Of a stretch of 64,000 nucleotides of DNA, positions 1 to 11,867 are shown one piece after another. Location of the stretch: NCBI GenBank assembly GCA_963834305.1, contig CAWIAX010000003.1, forward strand, positions 1,736,001 through 1,800,000, read 5' to 3'. Below the pieces are notes generated by a model. It made no database searches, was not told the origin of the DNA, and saw only the letters and a list, made by a program, of their open reading frames with translations. Each line of letters begins with the position of its first letter. Position 1 is the stretch's first letter. Made by a program: the position numbers and the translations under genes. The stretch is from JACCXG01 sp963834305 (GTDB lineage: Bacteria > Acidobacteriota > Vicinamibacteria > Vicinamibacterales > 2-12-FULL-66-21).

Positions 1-173
1 CGGCCGACACGCCGGCCCTTCGTGCGACGTCGTAAATGTTCGACAATCCGGATCTGTACCGTGGGCGTTTTCGCCGCGCCATGATATACGAAACGCGGAC
101 CGCCGCCGGGCGCCTCCCGCCCGCAGGCGCGAGGCGGCCCGGAAACGGGACGGACGGTTTTCCAGGAGGGACA

Positions 174-1784
174 GTGTCGCTTTATCTCGGCCTCGACTCG
201 AGCACCCAGAGCCTCACCGCCATCGTCATCGACAGCGACGCCCGGCGGGTCGTGTTCGAGGCCACGCTGGCATTCGATGAGGCATTGCCGCACTACGGCA
301 CCACGCACGGTGTGTTGCCCCGCGCCGACCCCAGGATCGCGGTGTCGTCGCCGCTGCTGTGGGCCGAGGCGCTGGACGTGATGATGGCGCGGGTGGCGAA
401 GAGCGGCCTCGACCTGAGCCGCCTGGCGGCGATCTCGGGCTCGGCCCAGCAGCACGGCAGCGTCTACCTGAACGGCGCGGCGAACGGCATCCTCGGGCAG
501 CTCGATTCCGCCCGCCCGCTCGCCGAGCAGCTGCGGCCGGCACTGTCGCGGGAGGTCTCGCCGATCTGGATGGACTCGAGCACGGCCGAGGAGTGCGCCG
601 AGATCACCGCGGCGGCCGGCGGCGCGGCCGCGCTCAGCGCGCACACGGGCTCGAGGGCCTTCGAACGCTTTACCGGTCCGCAGATCCGCAAGTTCTACAA
701 GCAGCAGCCCGCGGACTATGCTGCGACCGAGCGGGTCCACCTCGTCAGCTCCTTTCTGGCCTCGCTCCTCATTGGCGCCCAGGCTCCCATCGATCCCGGT
801 GACGGGTCGGGCATGAACCTGATGGATCTGTCCACCAGCGGCTGGTGGCCGCCGGCGATGGCAGCCACCGCCCCGGCCCTGCCGGAAAAGCTGCCGCCGG
901 TGAAGCCCGCCTTCTCGGTGGCCGGGGTGCTGGCGCCGTACTGGCAGCAGCGCCACGGCCTGCCGGCCGCGCGCGTCGTCACCTGGTCGGGGGACAACCC
1001 CTGCAGCCTGATCGGCACCGGCCTGGTGCGCGAGGGACGGGTTGCCGCCTCGCTGGGAACGAGCGACGTGTTCTTCGGGTTGATGGACGAGCCGCGGGTT
1101 GATCCCACCGGGACCGGCCATGTGTTCGGCGCTCCCACCGGCGCCTTCATGGGGCTGACGGTCTTCAAGAACGGCTCGCTTGCCCGCGAGCGCGTGCGCG
1201 ACGAGTTCGGCATGAGCTGGGCGGACTTCTCCCGTGCGCTCGACGCCACGGCCCCGGGCAACGACGGCCGCATCCTCCTGCCGTGGTACGAGCCGGAGAT
1301 CACTCCGCCGGTGATGACGCCCGGCGTGCACCGCTACGGGCTGGCGGCGGACGACGGACCCGGGCACGTGCGCGGGGTGATCGAAGCGCAGATGATGGCG
1401 ATGGCGCGCCACTCGCGCTGGATGGAGGTCAGCGTCGACACTATCTACGCGACCGGCGGGGCGTCGGCCAACGTCCAGATCCTGCAGGTCATGGCCGACG
1501 TTTTCGGCGCCGAGGTCTATCAGCTGGAGATCGGCAACTCGGCGGCGCTGGGAGCGGCGCTGCGCGCCCGGCACGGCGACGCGGCGGCTTCAGGCGCGGC
1601 GGTGGAGTGGGACGAGGTGATCGCGGGCTTCGTCGAGCCGGTGGCGGCCAGCCGCCTGCGGCCACGCCCGGGCGCCCGCGCGGTCTACGACGAGCTGATG
1701 CGGCTGCACGCGGCCTGCGAGGCGCATGCCCTGGGAAAGGGACCGGCGCCGGTCAGCGCACGCCGAGCAGCACTTCCATCGTGA
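174..1784 (+). CDS. xylB: Xylulokinase (FGGY carbohydrate kinase)
   Basis: Phosphorylates D-xylulose with ATP in the cytoplasm, the second step of the isomerase route of xylose use. The 536-residue protein opens with the FGGY phosphate-binding signature YLGLDSSTQSLTAIVID and has the C-terminal nucleotide-binding stretch IYATGGASANVQILQVMADV, where FGGY kinases bind ATP. I chose the GTG at 174 because AGGAGGG lies just upstream (about 164-170) and the family motif begins two residues later; the frame is open back to 36 but that extra sequence is not FGGY-like. It runs convergently into xylA, and the two coding ends overlap by 32 bases. Other FGGY sugar kinases are possible, but the xylA neighbour supports xylulose as substrate. 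Confidence 0.9.
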   Translation: MSLYLGLDSSTQSLTAIVIDSDARRVVFEATLAFDEALPHYGTTHGVLPRADPRIAVSSPLLWAEALDVMMARVAKSGLDLSRLAAISGSAQQHGSVYLNGAANGILGQLDSARPLAEQLRPALSREVSPIWMDSSTAEECAEITAAAGGAAALSAHTGSRAFERFTGPQIRKFYKQQPADYAATERVHLVSSFLASLLIGAQAPIDPGDGSGMNLMDLSTSGWWPPAMAATAPALPEKLPPVKPAFSVAGVLAPYWQQRHGLPAARVVTWSGDNPCSLIGTGLVREGRVAASLGTSDVFFGLMDEPRVDPTGTGHVFGAPTGAFMGLTVFKNGSLARERVRDEFGMSWADFSRALDATAPGNDGRILLPWYEPEITPPVMTPGVHRYGLAADDGPGHVRGVIEAQMMAMARHSRWMEVSVDTIYATGGASANVQILQVMADVFGAEVYQLEIGNSAALGAALRARHGDAAASGAAVEWDEVIAGFVEPVAASRLRPRPGARAVYDELMRLHAACEAHALGKGPAPVSARRAALPS

Positions 1785-2911
1785 GCTGGTCGAGCTTCTC
1801 GTAGCCGAGCCCCTTCGAGGCGAGCTCGGCCCGGTCGAACGGCTGCGCCAGCAGCGTGTCGCTCCCCTTCGAGGAGTACTTCGAGAGCAGCGCCTTCCCC
1901 GGCGAGGTCTCGCGGACGAGCCCCTGGATCTCCTGGTCGGCGTTCCAGCGCTCGGCGCGCTCCTTGAGAATCAGGTAGGTGCGCATGCAGCCGCGGGCGA
2001 AATCGCGGACGCCGTCGTAGTCCTCGGTGCGGTAGGCGTGCGCATCGAAATGGCGCGGGCCGTCGTAGCCCACGTCTTCGAGGAACTTCACCAGGAAGAA
2101 GGCGGCCTTGATGTTGGCCGCGCCGAAGCGGAAGTCCTGGTCGTAGCGGCCGGGGTTCTGGTCGTTGAGGTCGATGTGGAAGAGCTTGCCGGCTTCCCAC
2201 GCCTGCGCCACGGCATGGACGAAGTTGAGGCCGGCCATCTGCTCGTGGGCGACCTCGGGGTTGACCCCGACCAGCTCCGGATGCGCGAGCGTCGGGATGA
2301 AGCCCAGGTAGGCGCCGGTGGACGCCATGTAGATGTCGCCGCGCGGCTCGTTCGGCTTGGATTCCATGGCGAAGCGATAGCCGTACTTCCGATCGATCGA
2401 GTACTCGCACAGGTAGTCCACCGCCTCGCGCAGCCGCTTGACGGCCTCGTCCGGCCGCCGGCAGGCGTCGGTCTCCGTGCCTTCCCGCCCGCCCCACAGC
2501 ACGAAGATCTTCGCGCCCAGCTCGGCGCCGAGGTCCATGGCGCGCAGGGTCTTCTGGACGGCGTAGGCGCGCACCGCGCGGATCGTTCGCGGTGAAGGCG
2601 CCGTCGCGGAAGACCGGGTCGTAGAAGAGGTTGACCGTGGCCATCGGCACGACGATGCCGTGGGTCTCGCAGGCCTTGCGGAAATCCTTGACGATCTGGT
2701 CGCGCTCGGCGGGGGTGGCGTCGATCGGGACCAGGTCGTTGTCGTGGAAGTTGACGCCCCAGGCGCCGACGTCGCCGAGCATGGCCACCGCGTCCACCGG
2801 CGACAGGGCGGGCCGCACGGCGTCCCCGAAGGGGTCGCGGCCGCGGTTGCTCACGGTCCAGAGTCCAAACGTGAACTTGTGCTCGGGGCGCGGTTCGTAG
2901 GCGTTAGGCAT
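1753..2911 (-). CDS. xylA: Xylose isomerase (one frameshift)
   Basis: Interconverts D-xylose and D-xylulose using divalent metal. The N-terminal part (MPNAYEPRPEHKFTFGLWTV) and the part from about 2574 down are in different frames, together giving about 385 residues, typical of the short actinobacterial-type enzyme. Recognisable blocks are the catalytic His region GVNFHDNDL, the GGREGTE loop, the metal-ligand block ESKPNEPRGD and the HIDLNDQ motif. The break is near 2578, where removing one base restores NDP-AVRAYAVQKT, as expected for the family. The rest of the protein is perfectly conserved, so I read this as a sequence error rather than a pseudogene. It ends inside the 3' end of xylB. Confidence 0.9.
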
Positions 2912-3000
2912 AAGGGTTGTGACGTGAAGACGGCGGCCGGTGCGGGGAGATCAGAGCACATCCCGCGCGGGTTGGCAAAGGCTATCATTACATCATCCAT
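2912..3000. promoter_or_regulatory. Divergent gap between xylA and the haem dehydrogenase
   Basis: This 89-base gap must hold both promoters. On the plus strand TATCAT at 2983-2988 could be a -10 box, which would put the transcript start within a few bases of the ATG at 3001; I see no convincing -35. A CCCGCGCGGG palindrome lies at about 2963-2972. These assignments are weak. Confidence 0.3.
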
Positions 3001-5733
3001 ATGCTCATTCGAAACCGGCAGTCCCTCTTCGCGCGGCTGGCCTCTGTCGCGGCGCTCGTCTACGCCGCCTGCTTCGCGCTCACGGCGCAGGCGCCCGCCC
3101 GTCCGGCGGCACAGGCGCCCCCGCCCGCCGCCCCGTCCGCGACCCCTGCAGCGCCCCAGGTGCCGGGCGGCCGCGGCAGCGGCGGCGGCCAGGACCCCTT
3201 CGAGGGGGCCGACTTCTCGGCCCAGGAGCCCATCCTGGCGGTCTCTCCCGCCGAGCAGCAGAAGCGCTTCGTGCTGCCCCCCGGCTACCGGATCGAGCCC
3301 GTGCTCACCGACCCGGACATCGAGGAGCCGATGCAGATCGCCTTCGACGGCAACGGCCGGATGTACGTGCTCGAGATCCGCACCTACATGCAGGACGGCG
3401 ACGCGACGGGCGAGCTCGACCCGGTCAACCGCATCTCCTGGCACGAGGACACCAACAACGACGGCACCTACGACAAGCACGGCGTCTTCGTGGACAAGCT
3501 CGTGTTCCCCCGCTTCGTGATGCCGTACGGCGCGAACGCCATCTTGACGATGGAGTCGAACACCGACGAGGTCTGGAAATATACCGACACCAACAACGAC
3601 GGCGTGGGCGATAAGAAGGAGCTGTTCAGCACCAACTTCGGCCGCGCCGGCAATGTGGAGCACCAGCAGAGCAGCCTGCTCTGGGGACTCGACAACTGGC
3701 TCTACAGCACCTACAACGCGTTCCGCGTCAGGTTCGACGGCAGCGCGCGCGAGCCGACGGCCGCCAACCAGTCGCAGTGGGGCATCACCCAGGACAATCA
3801 CGGCAAGGTGTGGTTCCAGGGGGGCGCCAGCGGCCTGCCCGGCTACTTCCAGTTCCCGATCCACTACGGCCTCACCTTTCCGATTGCCAACTACATGGAG
3901 CCGGGGTTCGAGATTCCCTGGGGGGTGGCCGGCGTCGGCGACTTCCAGCCCGGCACGGGCGCCATCCGCCGTCCGGAGCTGACGCTCAATCGCGTCACCG
4001 GCGCGGCCGGCAACGACATCGTCCGCGGCCACCGCATGCCGAAGGATCTGCTCGGCGACTATCTGTACGGCGAGCCTGTCGCCCGCATCGTCCGCCGCGT
4101 GCGCCCCATCGAGAGCGAGGGTTTGACGACGCTCCGGAACGTGCATCAGTGGGAGCATGCCGAGTTCATCCGTTCGACCGATCACCTGTTCAGGCCGGTG
4201 GACATCGCCACGGCACCGGACGGGAGCGTCTACATTGTCGATGCCTATCGCGGCATCATCCAGCAGGGCACCTGGACGCAGCCGGGCAGCTACCTGCGGG
4301 CGAAGATCGACCAGTTCAAGCTGGCCGAGCAGGTGCGGCGCGGCCGTATCTGGCGGCTGACGTACGAGGGAACGGAGCGCGACCGCGTGCTGCCGCGGAT
4401 GCTGGCGGAGACGCCGGCGCAGCTCGTGTCGAGGCTCGAACATCCCAATGGCTGGTGGCGCGACACGGCCCAGCAGCTGATCGTCCTGAAGGCGGACAAG
4501 TCAGTGGTGCCGGCGCTCGAGAAGATGGCCCGGACGTCGGCGAACACCCTCGCGCGGGTTCACGCGGCGTGGACGCTCGAAGGCCTGGGCGCGCTGGACG
4601 CCGGCCTGGTGCGCGGGTTGATGAGCGATCCCGATCCGGATCTGCGCACGCACGGCATCCGCATCAGCGAGACGCTCTACAAGGCCGGTGACCGGTCGTT
4701 TGCGCCGCTCTACGAGGCGGCGGCGAAAGATCGCGACGTGGACGTCGCGGTGCAGGCGCTGCTCACGCTCAACGTGCTGAAGGTGGCCAACCTGAAAGAG
4801 ACGGTGTCGGCCGTTGTCGCGGCGAACCCGGCGCGCGGGATCCAGGAAGTGGGGCGGCAGATCCTGAATCCGCCGGCGGCGGCGTTCGGCCGCGGCAACC
4901 GCGGCCCCGCCGAGCTCGCCTCGCTCGAGCGCGGCCAGGCCATCTACAAGGAGCTCTGCTTCTCCTGCCACGGCGACGACGGCCGGGGCACGGCGGCGCC
5001 GGGGGCGGCATCCGGCGCGCTGATGGCCCCGTCGCTGGCGACATCCGCGCGCGTGCAGGGGCACCGCGACTACGTGATTAAGACCATGCTCCAGGGGCTG
5101 TCGGGCCCGATCGACGGCAAGACCTACGCCGGCGGCGTGATGGCGCCGATGGCGGGCAACCGCGACGAGTGGATCGCCGACGTGTCGTCGTTCATCCGGA
5201 GCAGCTTCGGCAACGCCGCGCCGGCCGTCACCCCCGCGGACGTCGCGCGCGTCCGCGCCGCCACGGTGGATCGAAAGACGCTCTGGACCGTCGAGGAGCT
5301 GACCGCTTCGCTGCCCGCGCCGCTGACCCCCGGGCCGGCGTGGAAGGTCACGGCCAGCCACAACAGCGCGCTAGCCGATGGCGCCCTCACCTTCAAGGGC
5401 TGGAGCAGCGCCGCGCCGCAGGGGCCCGGCATGTGGCTTCAGGTGGAGATGCCCGAGCCCGCGATGGTGACTGAGATCCAGTTCAATTCCGCCTCGACCG
5501 GCGGCGGGCGCGGCAACCCGCCGATCGTGGGCTTCCCCCGCGGCTACCAGGTCGAGGTCTCGCTCGACGGCGCGTCGTGGAAGATCGCCGCCGCAGGGCA
5601 GGGGGCCGGCTCCAGCACGACCATCGTGTTCGAGCCGGTCCGGGCCAGGTTCCTGAAGATCACCCAGACCGCCACGCCGCCGGACCCGGCCGTCTGGTCG
5701 ATGGTGAGGCTGCGAATCCTGCAGTTGCATTAG
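3001..5733 (+). CDS. Secreted PVC-type dehydrogenase with cytochrome c and discoidin-like domains
   Basis: A 910-residue exported protein. An N-terminal signal region is followed by an Ala/Pro-rich linker, then a beta-propeller of the glucose/sorbosone dehydrogenase-like PVC-type family (about residues 85-450) containing two Asp/Asn-rich calcium-type loops (DTNNDGTYD, DTNNDGVGD). After a helical HEAT-like stretch comes a cytochrome c domain with haem motif CFSCH at residues 653-657 (codons from 4957), and a C-terminal F5/8 (discoidin)-like sandwich that could bind carbohydrate. It probably oxidises a sugar or polyol in the periplasm and passes electrons through its own haem. The exact substrate is unknown; neighbours handle xylose and other sugars. 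It is divergent from xylA. Confidence 0.75.
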   Translation: MLIRNRQSLFARLASVAALVYAACFALTAQAPARPAAQAPPPAAPSATPAAPQVPGGRGSGGGQDPFEGADFSAQEPILAVSPAEQQKRFVLPPGYRIEPVLTDPDIEEPMQIAFDGNGRMYVLEIRTYMQDGDATGELDPVNRISWHEDTNNDGTYDKHGVFVDKLVFPRFVMPYGANAILTMESNTDEVWKYTDTNNDGVGDKKELFSTNFGRAGNVEHQQSSLLWGLDNWLYSTYNAFRVRFDGSAREPTAANQSQWGITQDNHGKVWFQGGASGLPGYFQFPIHYGLTFPIANYMEPGFEIPWGVAGVGDFQPGTGAIRRPELTLNRVTGAAGNDIVRGHRMPKDLLGDYLYGEPVARIVRRVRPIESEGLTTLRNVHQWEHAEFIRSTDHLFRPVDIATAPDGSVYIVDAYRGIIQQGTWTQPGSYLRAKIDQFKLAEQVRRGRIWRLTYEGTERDRVLPRMLAETPAQLVSRLEHPNGWWRDTAQQLIVLKADKSVVPALEKMARTSANTLARVHAAWTLEGLGALDAGLVRGLMSDPDPDLRTHGIRISETLYKAGDRSFAPLYEAAAKDRDVDVAVQALLTLNVLKVANLKETVSAVVAANPARGIQEVGRQILNPPAAAFGRGNRGPAELASLERGQAIYKELCFSCHGDDGRGTAAPGAASGALMAPSLATSARVQGHRDYVIKTMLQGLSGPIDGKTYAGGVMAPMAGNRDEWIADVSSFIRSSFGNAAPAVTPADVARVRAATVDRKTLWTVEELTASLPAPLTPGPAWKVTASHNSALADGALTFKGWSSAAPQGPGMWLQVEMPEPAMVTEIQFNSASTGGGRGNPPIVGFPRGYQVEVSLDGASWKIAAAGQGAGSSTTIVFEPVRARFLKITQTATPPDPAVWSMVRLRILQLH

Positions 5734-5782
5734 ACTAGCCGGTCGGAAGGCTGTGCTTCCGAGGTCTCGTGTGGAGGGTGTC

Positions 5783-6946
5783 GTGAAACGCATTGGCATG
5801 GGGATCGTGGGCGCCGGCTTCGTCGGGCCCCATCATGTGGACGCCGTGAGGCGGCTGGGCTTCGTGGACGTCGTCGCGGTGGCCGGCAGCTCGCAGGCGT
5901 CGGCGCAGAAGAAGGCGGACGCGCTCGGGGCGCGCAAGGCATATGGCAGCTACGAAGCGCTGCTCGACGACCCCGACGTCCACGTCGTGCACAACGCGAC
6001 GCCGAACTACCTGCACTATCCAGTCAACGAGGCCGCGATCGCGCGCGGCAAGCACGTGGTCTCCGACAAGCCGCTGGCGATGACCGCCGCCGAGGCGAAG
6101 AAGCTGGTGGACGCCGCCGCCAAGGCCGGTGTGGTCAACGCCGTGACCTTCAACTACCGCGGCAACCCGCTGGTGCAGCAGGCCCGCCACGCCATCGCCC
6201 GGGGCGACATCGGGACGCCGCGCTTCCTCGTCGGGCACTACCTGCAGGACTGGCTGATCAAGGACACCGACTACTCGTGGCGCCTCGAGCCCGAGAAGGG
6301 GGGGGCGTCTTCCGCGCTCGGCGACATCGGCTCGCACTGGTGCGACCTGGCGCAGCACATCAGCGGCCTGCGCATCACCGAGGTGCTCGGCGACATCACC
6401 ACGGTGATCCCCAAGCGCAAGAAGCCGCTCGGGTCGCGCGAGGCGTTCTCGGCCGGCAGCGGCAACGACCAGGTCGAAGTCGTGGACATCAAGGTGGAGG
6501 ATCTCGCCTCGGTGCTCCTGAAGTTCGACAACGGCGCCAAGGGGAGCTTTTCGGTGGCGCAGATCTGCGCCGGCCACAAGAACGATCTCATCCTCGAGAT
6601 CTGCGGCTCGACGTCGTCGCTGCGCTGGCGGCAGGAGCACCAGAACGAGCTGTGGCTCGGCCACCGGGATCGCCCGAACGAGATCCTGCAGAAGGACCCG
6701 TCGCTCATCGATGCCGAGGTCCGCGGCTATGCCCACCTGCCGGGCGGCCACCAGGAGTCGTGGGCTGACGCCTTCACCAACCTGATGCGCGACATTTACG
6801 GATTCATCGCCGACGGGAAGAAGGCGACCGATCCGCACCCGCCGGCATTTGCCACGTTCGAAGACGGCTATCGGGCCAACTGCATCGTCGAGGCCATCCT
6901 GACGAGTGCAAAGAAGGGGTCCGTCTGGACCAAGGTGAGCTACTGA
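5783..6946 (+). CDS. Gfo/Idh/MocA family oxidoreductase
   Basis: A 387-residue NAD(P)-dependent sugar or cyclitol dehydrogenase of the Gfo/Idh/MocA family. The dinucleotide-binding motif GIVGAGFVG is near the N terminus, and the conserved block HVVSDKPLAMT carries the family catalytic Lys of the EKP-type motif (here DKP). The GTG start at 5783 is chosen because GGAGGG sits at 5773-5778; longer frames have no such site. Its stop overlaps the ATG of the next gene (TGATG), so the two are translationally coupled and likely act in one pathway with the TIM-barrel enzyme. Confidence 0.88.
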   Translation: MKRIGMGIVGAGFVGPHHVDAVRRLGFVDVVAVAGSSQASAQKKADALGARKAYGSYEALLDDPDVHVVHNATPNYLHYPVNEAAIARGKHVVSDKPLAMTAAEAKKLVDAAAKAGVVNAVTFNYRGNPLVQQARHAIARGDIGTPRFLVGHYLQDWLIKDTDYSWRLEPEKGGASSALGDIGSHWCDLAQHISGLRITEVLGDITTVIPKRKKPLGSREAFSAGSGNDQVEVVDIKVEDLASVLLKFDNGAKGSFSVAQICAGHKNDLILEICGSTSSLRWRQEHQNELWLGHRDRPNEILQKDPSLIDAEVRGYAHLPGGHQESWADAFTNLMRDIYGFIADGKKATDPHPPAFATFEDGYRANCIVEAILTSAKKGSVWTKVSY

Positions 6947-8185
6947 TGACTCAAGCGTTCGAACCGAAGTTCATGAAGGTGGGGGTGCTGACCGCCGCCC
7001 TCCAGGAATTGACGCCGCGTGAAGTCCGCGACCCGGACCCCGACCGCGCCATCGAGGAATGGGTGGAGTTCGCCCGCGAGCTCGGGGCCGACTACATCCA
7101 GCTCTCGGCGGCGCTGCACCCGAACGAGACCGACGTGCCGCCCGAAGCGATGCTCGATCCGGTGGCGAACACGCTCGACCTGCGCAAGCCCTTCGACAAG
7201 GAGCGGGCCGCGCGCGTGCGGCGGTCGCTCGACGCGAGCCGCGTCGGCCTCTCCGACGTCGGCTACTTCGACAACCTGCTGCACCACGATCCCGCAGGTG
7301 CGCAAGAAGAAGCACGACTTCATGCTGCGGACGTTCGACGCCGCGGCGCTCCTCGGCGTGGACGCGGTGTGCGGCTTCGTCGGCCGCAACGCGCAGCACA
7401 CGATGGACGAGAACCTGGTGGACTTCGAGCAGTGGTTCATCCCGCTGCTGAAGGAAGCCAAGAGCCGCGGGCTGACCTACCGGGTCGAGCAGTGCCCGAT
7501 GCCCGGCTGGACGACCGGCGACATCTTCCACAACAACATCGCCTATGCGCCGGGACCGTGGATCGCGCTGCACCGCATCTGCGAGAAGCACGGCGTCGGC
7601 GATCACTTCCGCATCCACTACGATCCGTCGCACGCCATCCTGATGGGCATGGACACGCGCTCGATCTTCCAGTACCTGAAAGACGAGGGCTACAACTTCC
7701 TGATCGGCGGCTTCCACGTCAAGGGCCAGGTCATCGACGCCAAGGGGGTGTCGGGCTGGGGCTACGGCGGCCAGACGATGGAGCGCGGCGACTGGAAGGA
7801 CGGCAAGCCGTCGCCCAATCCCGCGGACCAGGCGAACGCCTGGAAGAAGCAGGTCATCCTGTGCGAGCACGAGCTGCCCGGCACGGCGCGGCACGATCCG
7901 CTCGCCTACCTGCAGAACCGCACGGTGGACTGGCTCGACCATCAGCTGGCCGCCCGCGAGCTGCTGCAGCTCGACGTCGCCAACACGCACCTGGTGGTCG
8001 AGCACGAATATCCCAAGGCGCGCATCCAGGACAAGAACCGGCTGAAGCCGATCCTGCAGGGGTCGGTGGCCTTCGTGCGGCACATCGACCAGGCGGCGGC
8101 GAGCATGTTCGCGCTGCAGCACGAAGTGCTGAAGGCGCAGAAGATCCCGGTCCAGGGCGTCGGGCGCGAGGCCTATCGGAGTTAG
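6946..8185 (+). CDS. Sugar phosphate isomerase/epimerase, TIM barrel (one frameshift)
   Basis: A xylose isomerase-like TIM-barrel protein of about 412 residues. Motifs in order are GADYIQLSAALHP near the N terminus, TYRVEQCPMPGW, HYDPSHAILMGMD and IGGFHVKGQV, which supply the Glu, Asp and His residues that usually hold the metal in this superfamily. The reading frame breaks at about 7295, where deleting one C gives DP-E-VRKKKHDF and a continuous protein. It starts on the stop codon of the oxidoreductase, so both probably modify the same sugar. Its stop TAG overlaps the TAA of the opposite-strand DUF839 gene. Substrate unknown. Confidence 0.82.
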
Positions 8186-9666
8186 GCCTCGCGGCGGCCG
8201 AACCGCTTGTGGAAGGGGCCGTAGATCGCGTAGGTCACGCCGCCGCGCCCGGCGGGACCGAGCGGCAGGTCGGTGGCCGACCGCACGCCGTACTGATTGA
8301 CGAACAGCGTCCGGCCCGGATGATCGAAGCAGGCGCCGGCGAACTCGGTGTCGTTCTCGATCGCCTGCGCGAAGTCGTAGATGTCGCCGTCACGCGTCAG
8401 GCCGCGGATGTACTGCGGCACGATCGAGCTGTCCTCGCAGAGCAGCAGATCCCCGGTCCCCGGCACGATCGCGATGTTGTCCGGATGCTTGAGGAAGGCC
8501 GGATCGGACGACTCGTAGATCAACGTCAGCGTCTCGCGGCGCGGGTCGTATTCCCAGACCTGGCCGAGGTTCTGCGCGCCACCCTCCGTGCAGTCGAAGT
8601 AGATGCTCGAGCCGGGGCCGATCCACATTCCCTCCTGCCGGTCGAACACCGCCGCCCCCTTGTCCTGCGCCTGGAAGCGCACCGGCGTGAAGCCGGGGAT
8701 GCGATCGGTGCGCAGGTCGGTATCGTCGTTGTGATCGGGCTCGTCGACGGTCACCCACTCGACCGGGTAGGGCGTCCCGACAACGCGGCCGGTGTCCATG
8801 TTGGCCCGCGACTCCCCCTTGATTTTGAGCGCCTGCAGCACGCCGGTGGTGTCGGCGAAGCTGCCGGAGTGGCCGACGTGCTGATCGGGCAGGTAGCGAT
8901 AGAAACAGGATCCGCCTTGCGTGGCGATGTTGCGATCCTCCGTCTCATAGAGGACGCCGGCCCGCCAGACCGTGGCCTCGTGGAAGAAGCGCCCGGCGCC
9001 GATGATCGGCACGGCCTGGACCGGACCGTCTGCCATGGCGTCCACCTCGAAGACATAGCCGTGCTTGAGGGGTGTCGGTCCGCTGCCGCTGGGGGGCGCG
9101 GGGCCGAAGGTCGGTCCCTTGACCACCTCTTCGCAGGTGAGCCACTTCCGGAATGGCAGCACGCCGCCGGCGCAGTTGGTGGAGGTGCCGCCGAGGATCG
9201 TGAAGCTGTTCTCCACCGTATAGGTGTACGTGCGATCCTCATCGTTGTCCCGGTCACCACCATGGCGATCCGATTCGCGCCGCACGACCAGTTTCGTGGC
9301 GCCGCCGCGCACCGCGTTGTCGTAGGGATACGGCGACACGACCGGGACCTCGCCGGCTCGCTCGCGGTTTTCGTGGTTGCGAATCAGGATCGTGCTGCCG
9401 CGCGGCCCCGGGAACGAGCCCATGCCGTCGAAGGCACTGGGCGTGAGCAGGCCGTCGTGCATCGGCAGACCCTGCCGGGAGATCACCTGATAGTGGAAGC
9501 CCGGCGGGAGTGCGAGCTCCGGCCCTCTCGGTGTGAGCGGCCCGTAGCCGGCCACGCGGCGGGGGGCCTCGCCGTGCGCGGCCCGCAGGCCGAGCGCGTG
9601 CAGCGGGCTCACGATGGCCAGCCCGCCGGCGGCGGCCGTCCGTGTCAGAAACGATCGTCGGTCCAT
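8182..9666 (-). CDS. DUF839 / PhoX-like phosphatase family protein with Tat signal
   Basis: A 494-residue protein starting MDRRSFLTRTAAAGGL, a twin-arginine signal followed by a hydrophobic stretch, so export in a folded state is expected. The body is a DUF839 (PhoX-like) beta-propeller: motifs include ILIRNHENRE, NCAGGVLPFRKWLTCEE and PDNIAIVPGTGDLLLCEDS. PhoX enzymes are calcium/iron alkaline phosphatases. The conserved Cys and the acidic loops are present, but I cannot confirm every metal ligand, so phosphatase activity is inference. AGGAGG precedes the ATG at 9666. The stop overlaps the stop of the convergent epimerase gene. Confidence 0.8.
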   Translation of the reverse strand: MDRRSFLTRTAAAGGLAIVSPLHALGLRAAHGEAPRRVAGYGPLTPRGPELALPPGFHYQVISRQGLPMHDGLLTPSAFDGMGSFPGPRGSTILIRNHENRERAGEVPVVSPYPYDNAVRGGATKLVVRRESDRHGGDRDNDEDRTYTYTVENSFTILGGTSTNCAGGVLPFRKWLTCEEVVKGPTFGPAPPSGSGPTPLKHGYVFEVDAMADGPVQAVPIIGAGRFFHEATVWRAGVLYETEDRNIATQGGSCFYRYLPDQHVGHSGSFADTTGVLQALKIKGESRANMDTGRVVGTPYPVEWVTVDEPDHNDDTDLRTDRIPGFTPVRFQAQDKGAAVFDRQEGMWIGPGSSIYFDCTEGGAQNLGQVWEYDPRRETLTLIYESSDPAFLKHPDNIAIVPGTGDLLLCEDSSIVPQYIRGLTRDGDIYDFAQAIENDTEFAGACFDHPGRTLFVNQYGVRSATDLPLGPAGRGGVTYAIYGPFHKRFGRREA

Positions 9667-9966
9667 GGTTGCAGCCTCCTGAAACAGGATGAGCGCCGCA
9701 GGGCGCGGGGGATTGGGAGTCGACAGAGCAACCCGCATACCGCGGACGACGGGTCTGGATTGCTGGCGTTTGCCGGCGGACAGGGACGAATCGCCTATCC
9801 GACAGGCGGAGTGCCTATCCGAAAGATGAGGCGCTCTCCGGACGGCAGGGCCGCCGCAGTCTAGCCGTAGCCGTTTCGCGGACAATCGCGTAGGATCGCG
9901 GACACCCCCCCCGGGGCTCCGTGGGCGCGGTGCGTGCACTCGGCGTCGTGACGTGGACAGACACTC
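9667..9966. other. Intergenic region with GCCTATCCGA direct repeats
   Basis: This 300-base divergent region separates the DUF839 gene from the FHA-domain activator. It contains two exact GCCTATCCGA words at 9793-9802 and 9813-9822, spaced 20 bases start to start, which puts them on nearly the same DNA face. I see no convincing coding sequence and no sigma-54 -24/-12 element. The repeats may be a regulator site, but nothing here identifies the regulator. Confidence 0.35.
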
Positions 9967-11866
<1,900 letters not shown>

Positions 11867-11867
11867 C

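Noticed and set aside
6946..9864. Plus-strand open frame of over 900 codons through the epimerase and DUF839 genes
   Set aside because: Its first part is the true epimerase N terminus up to the frameshift near 7295; the rest is shadow of the minus-strand DUF839 gene.
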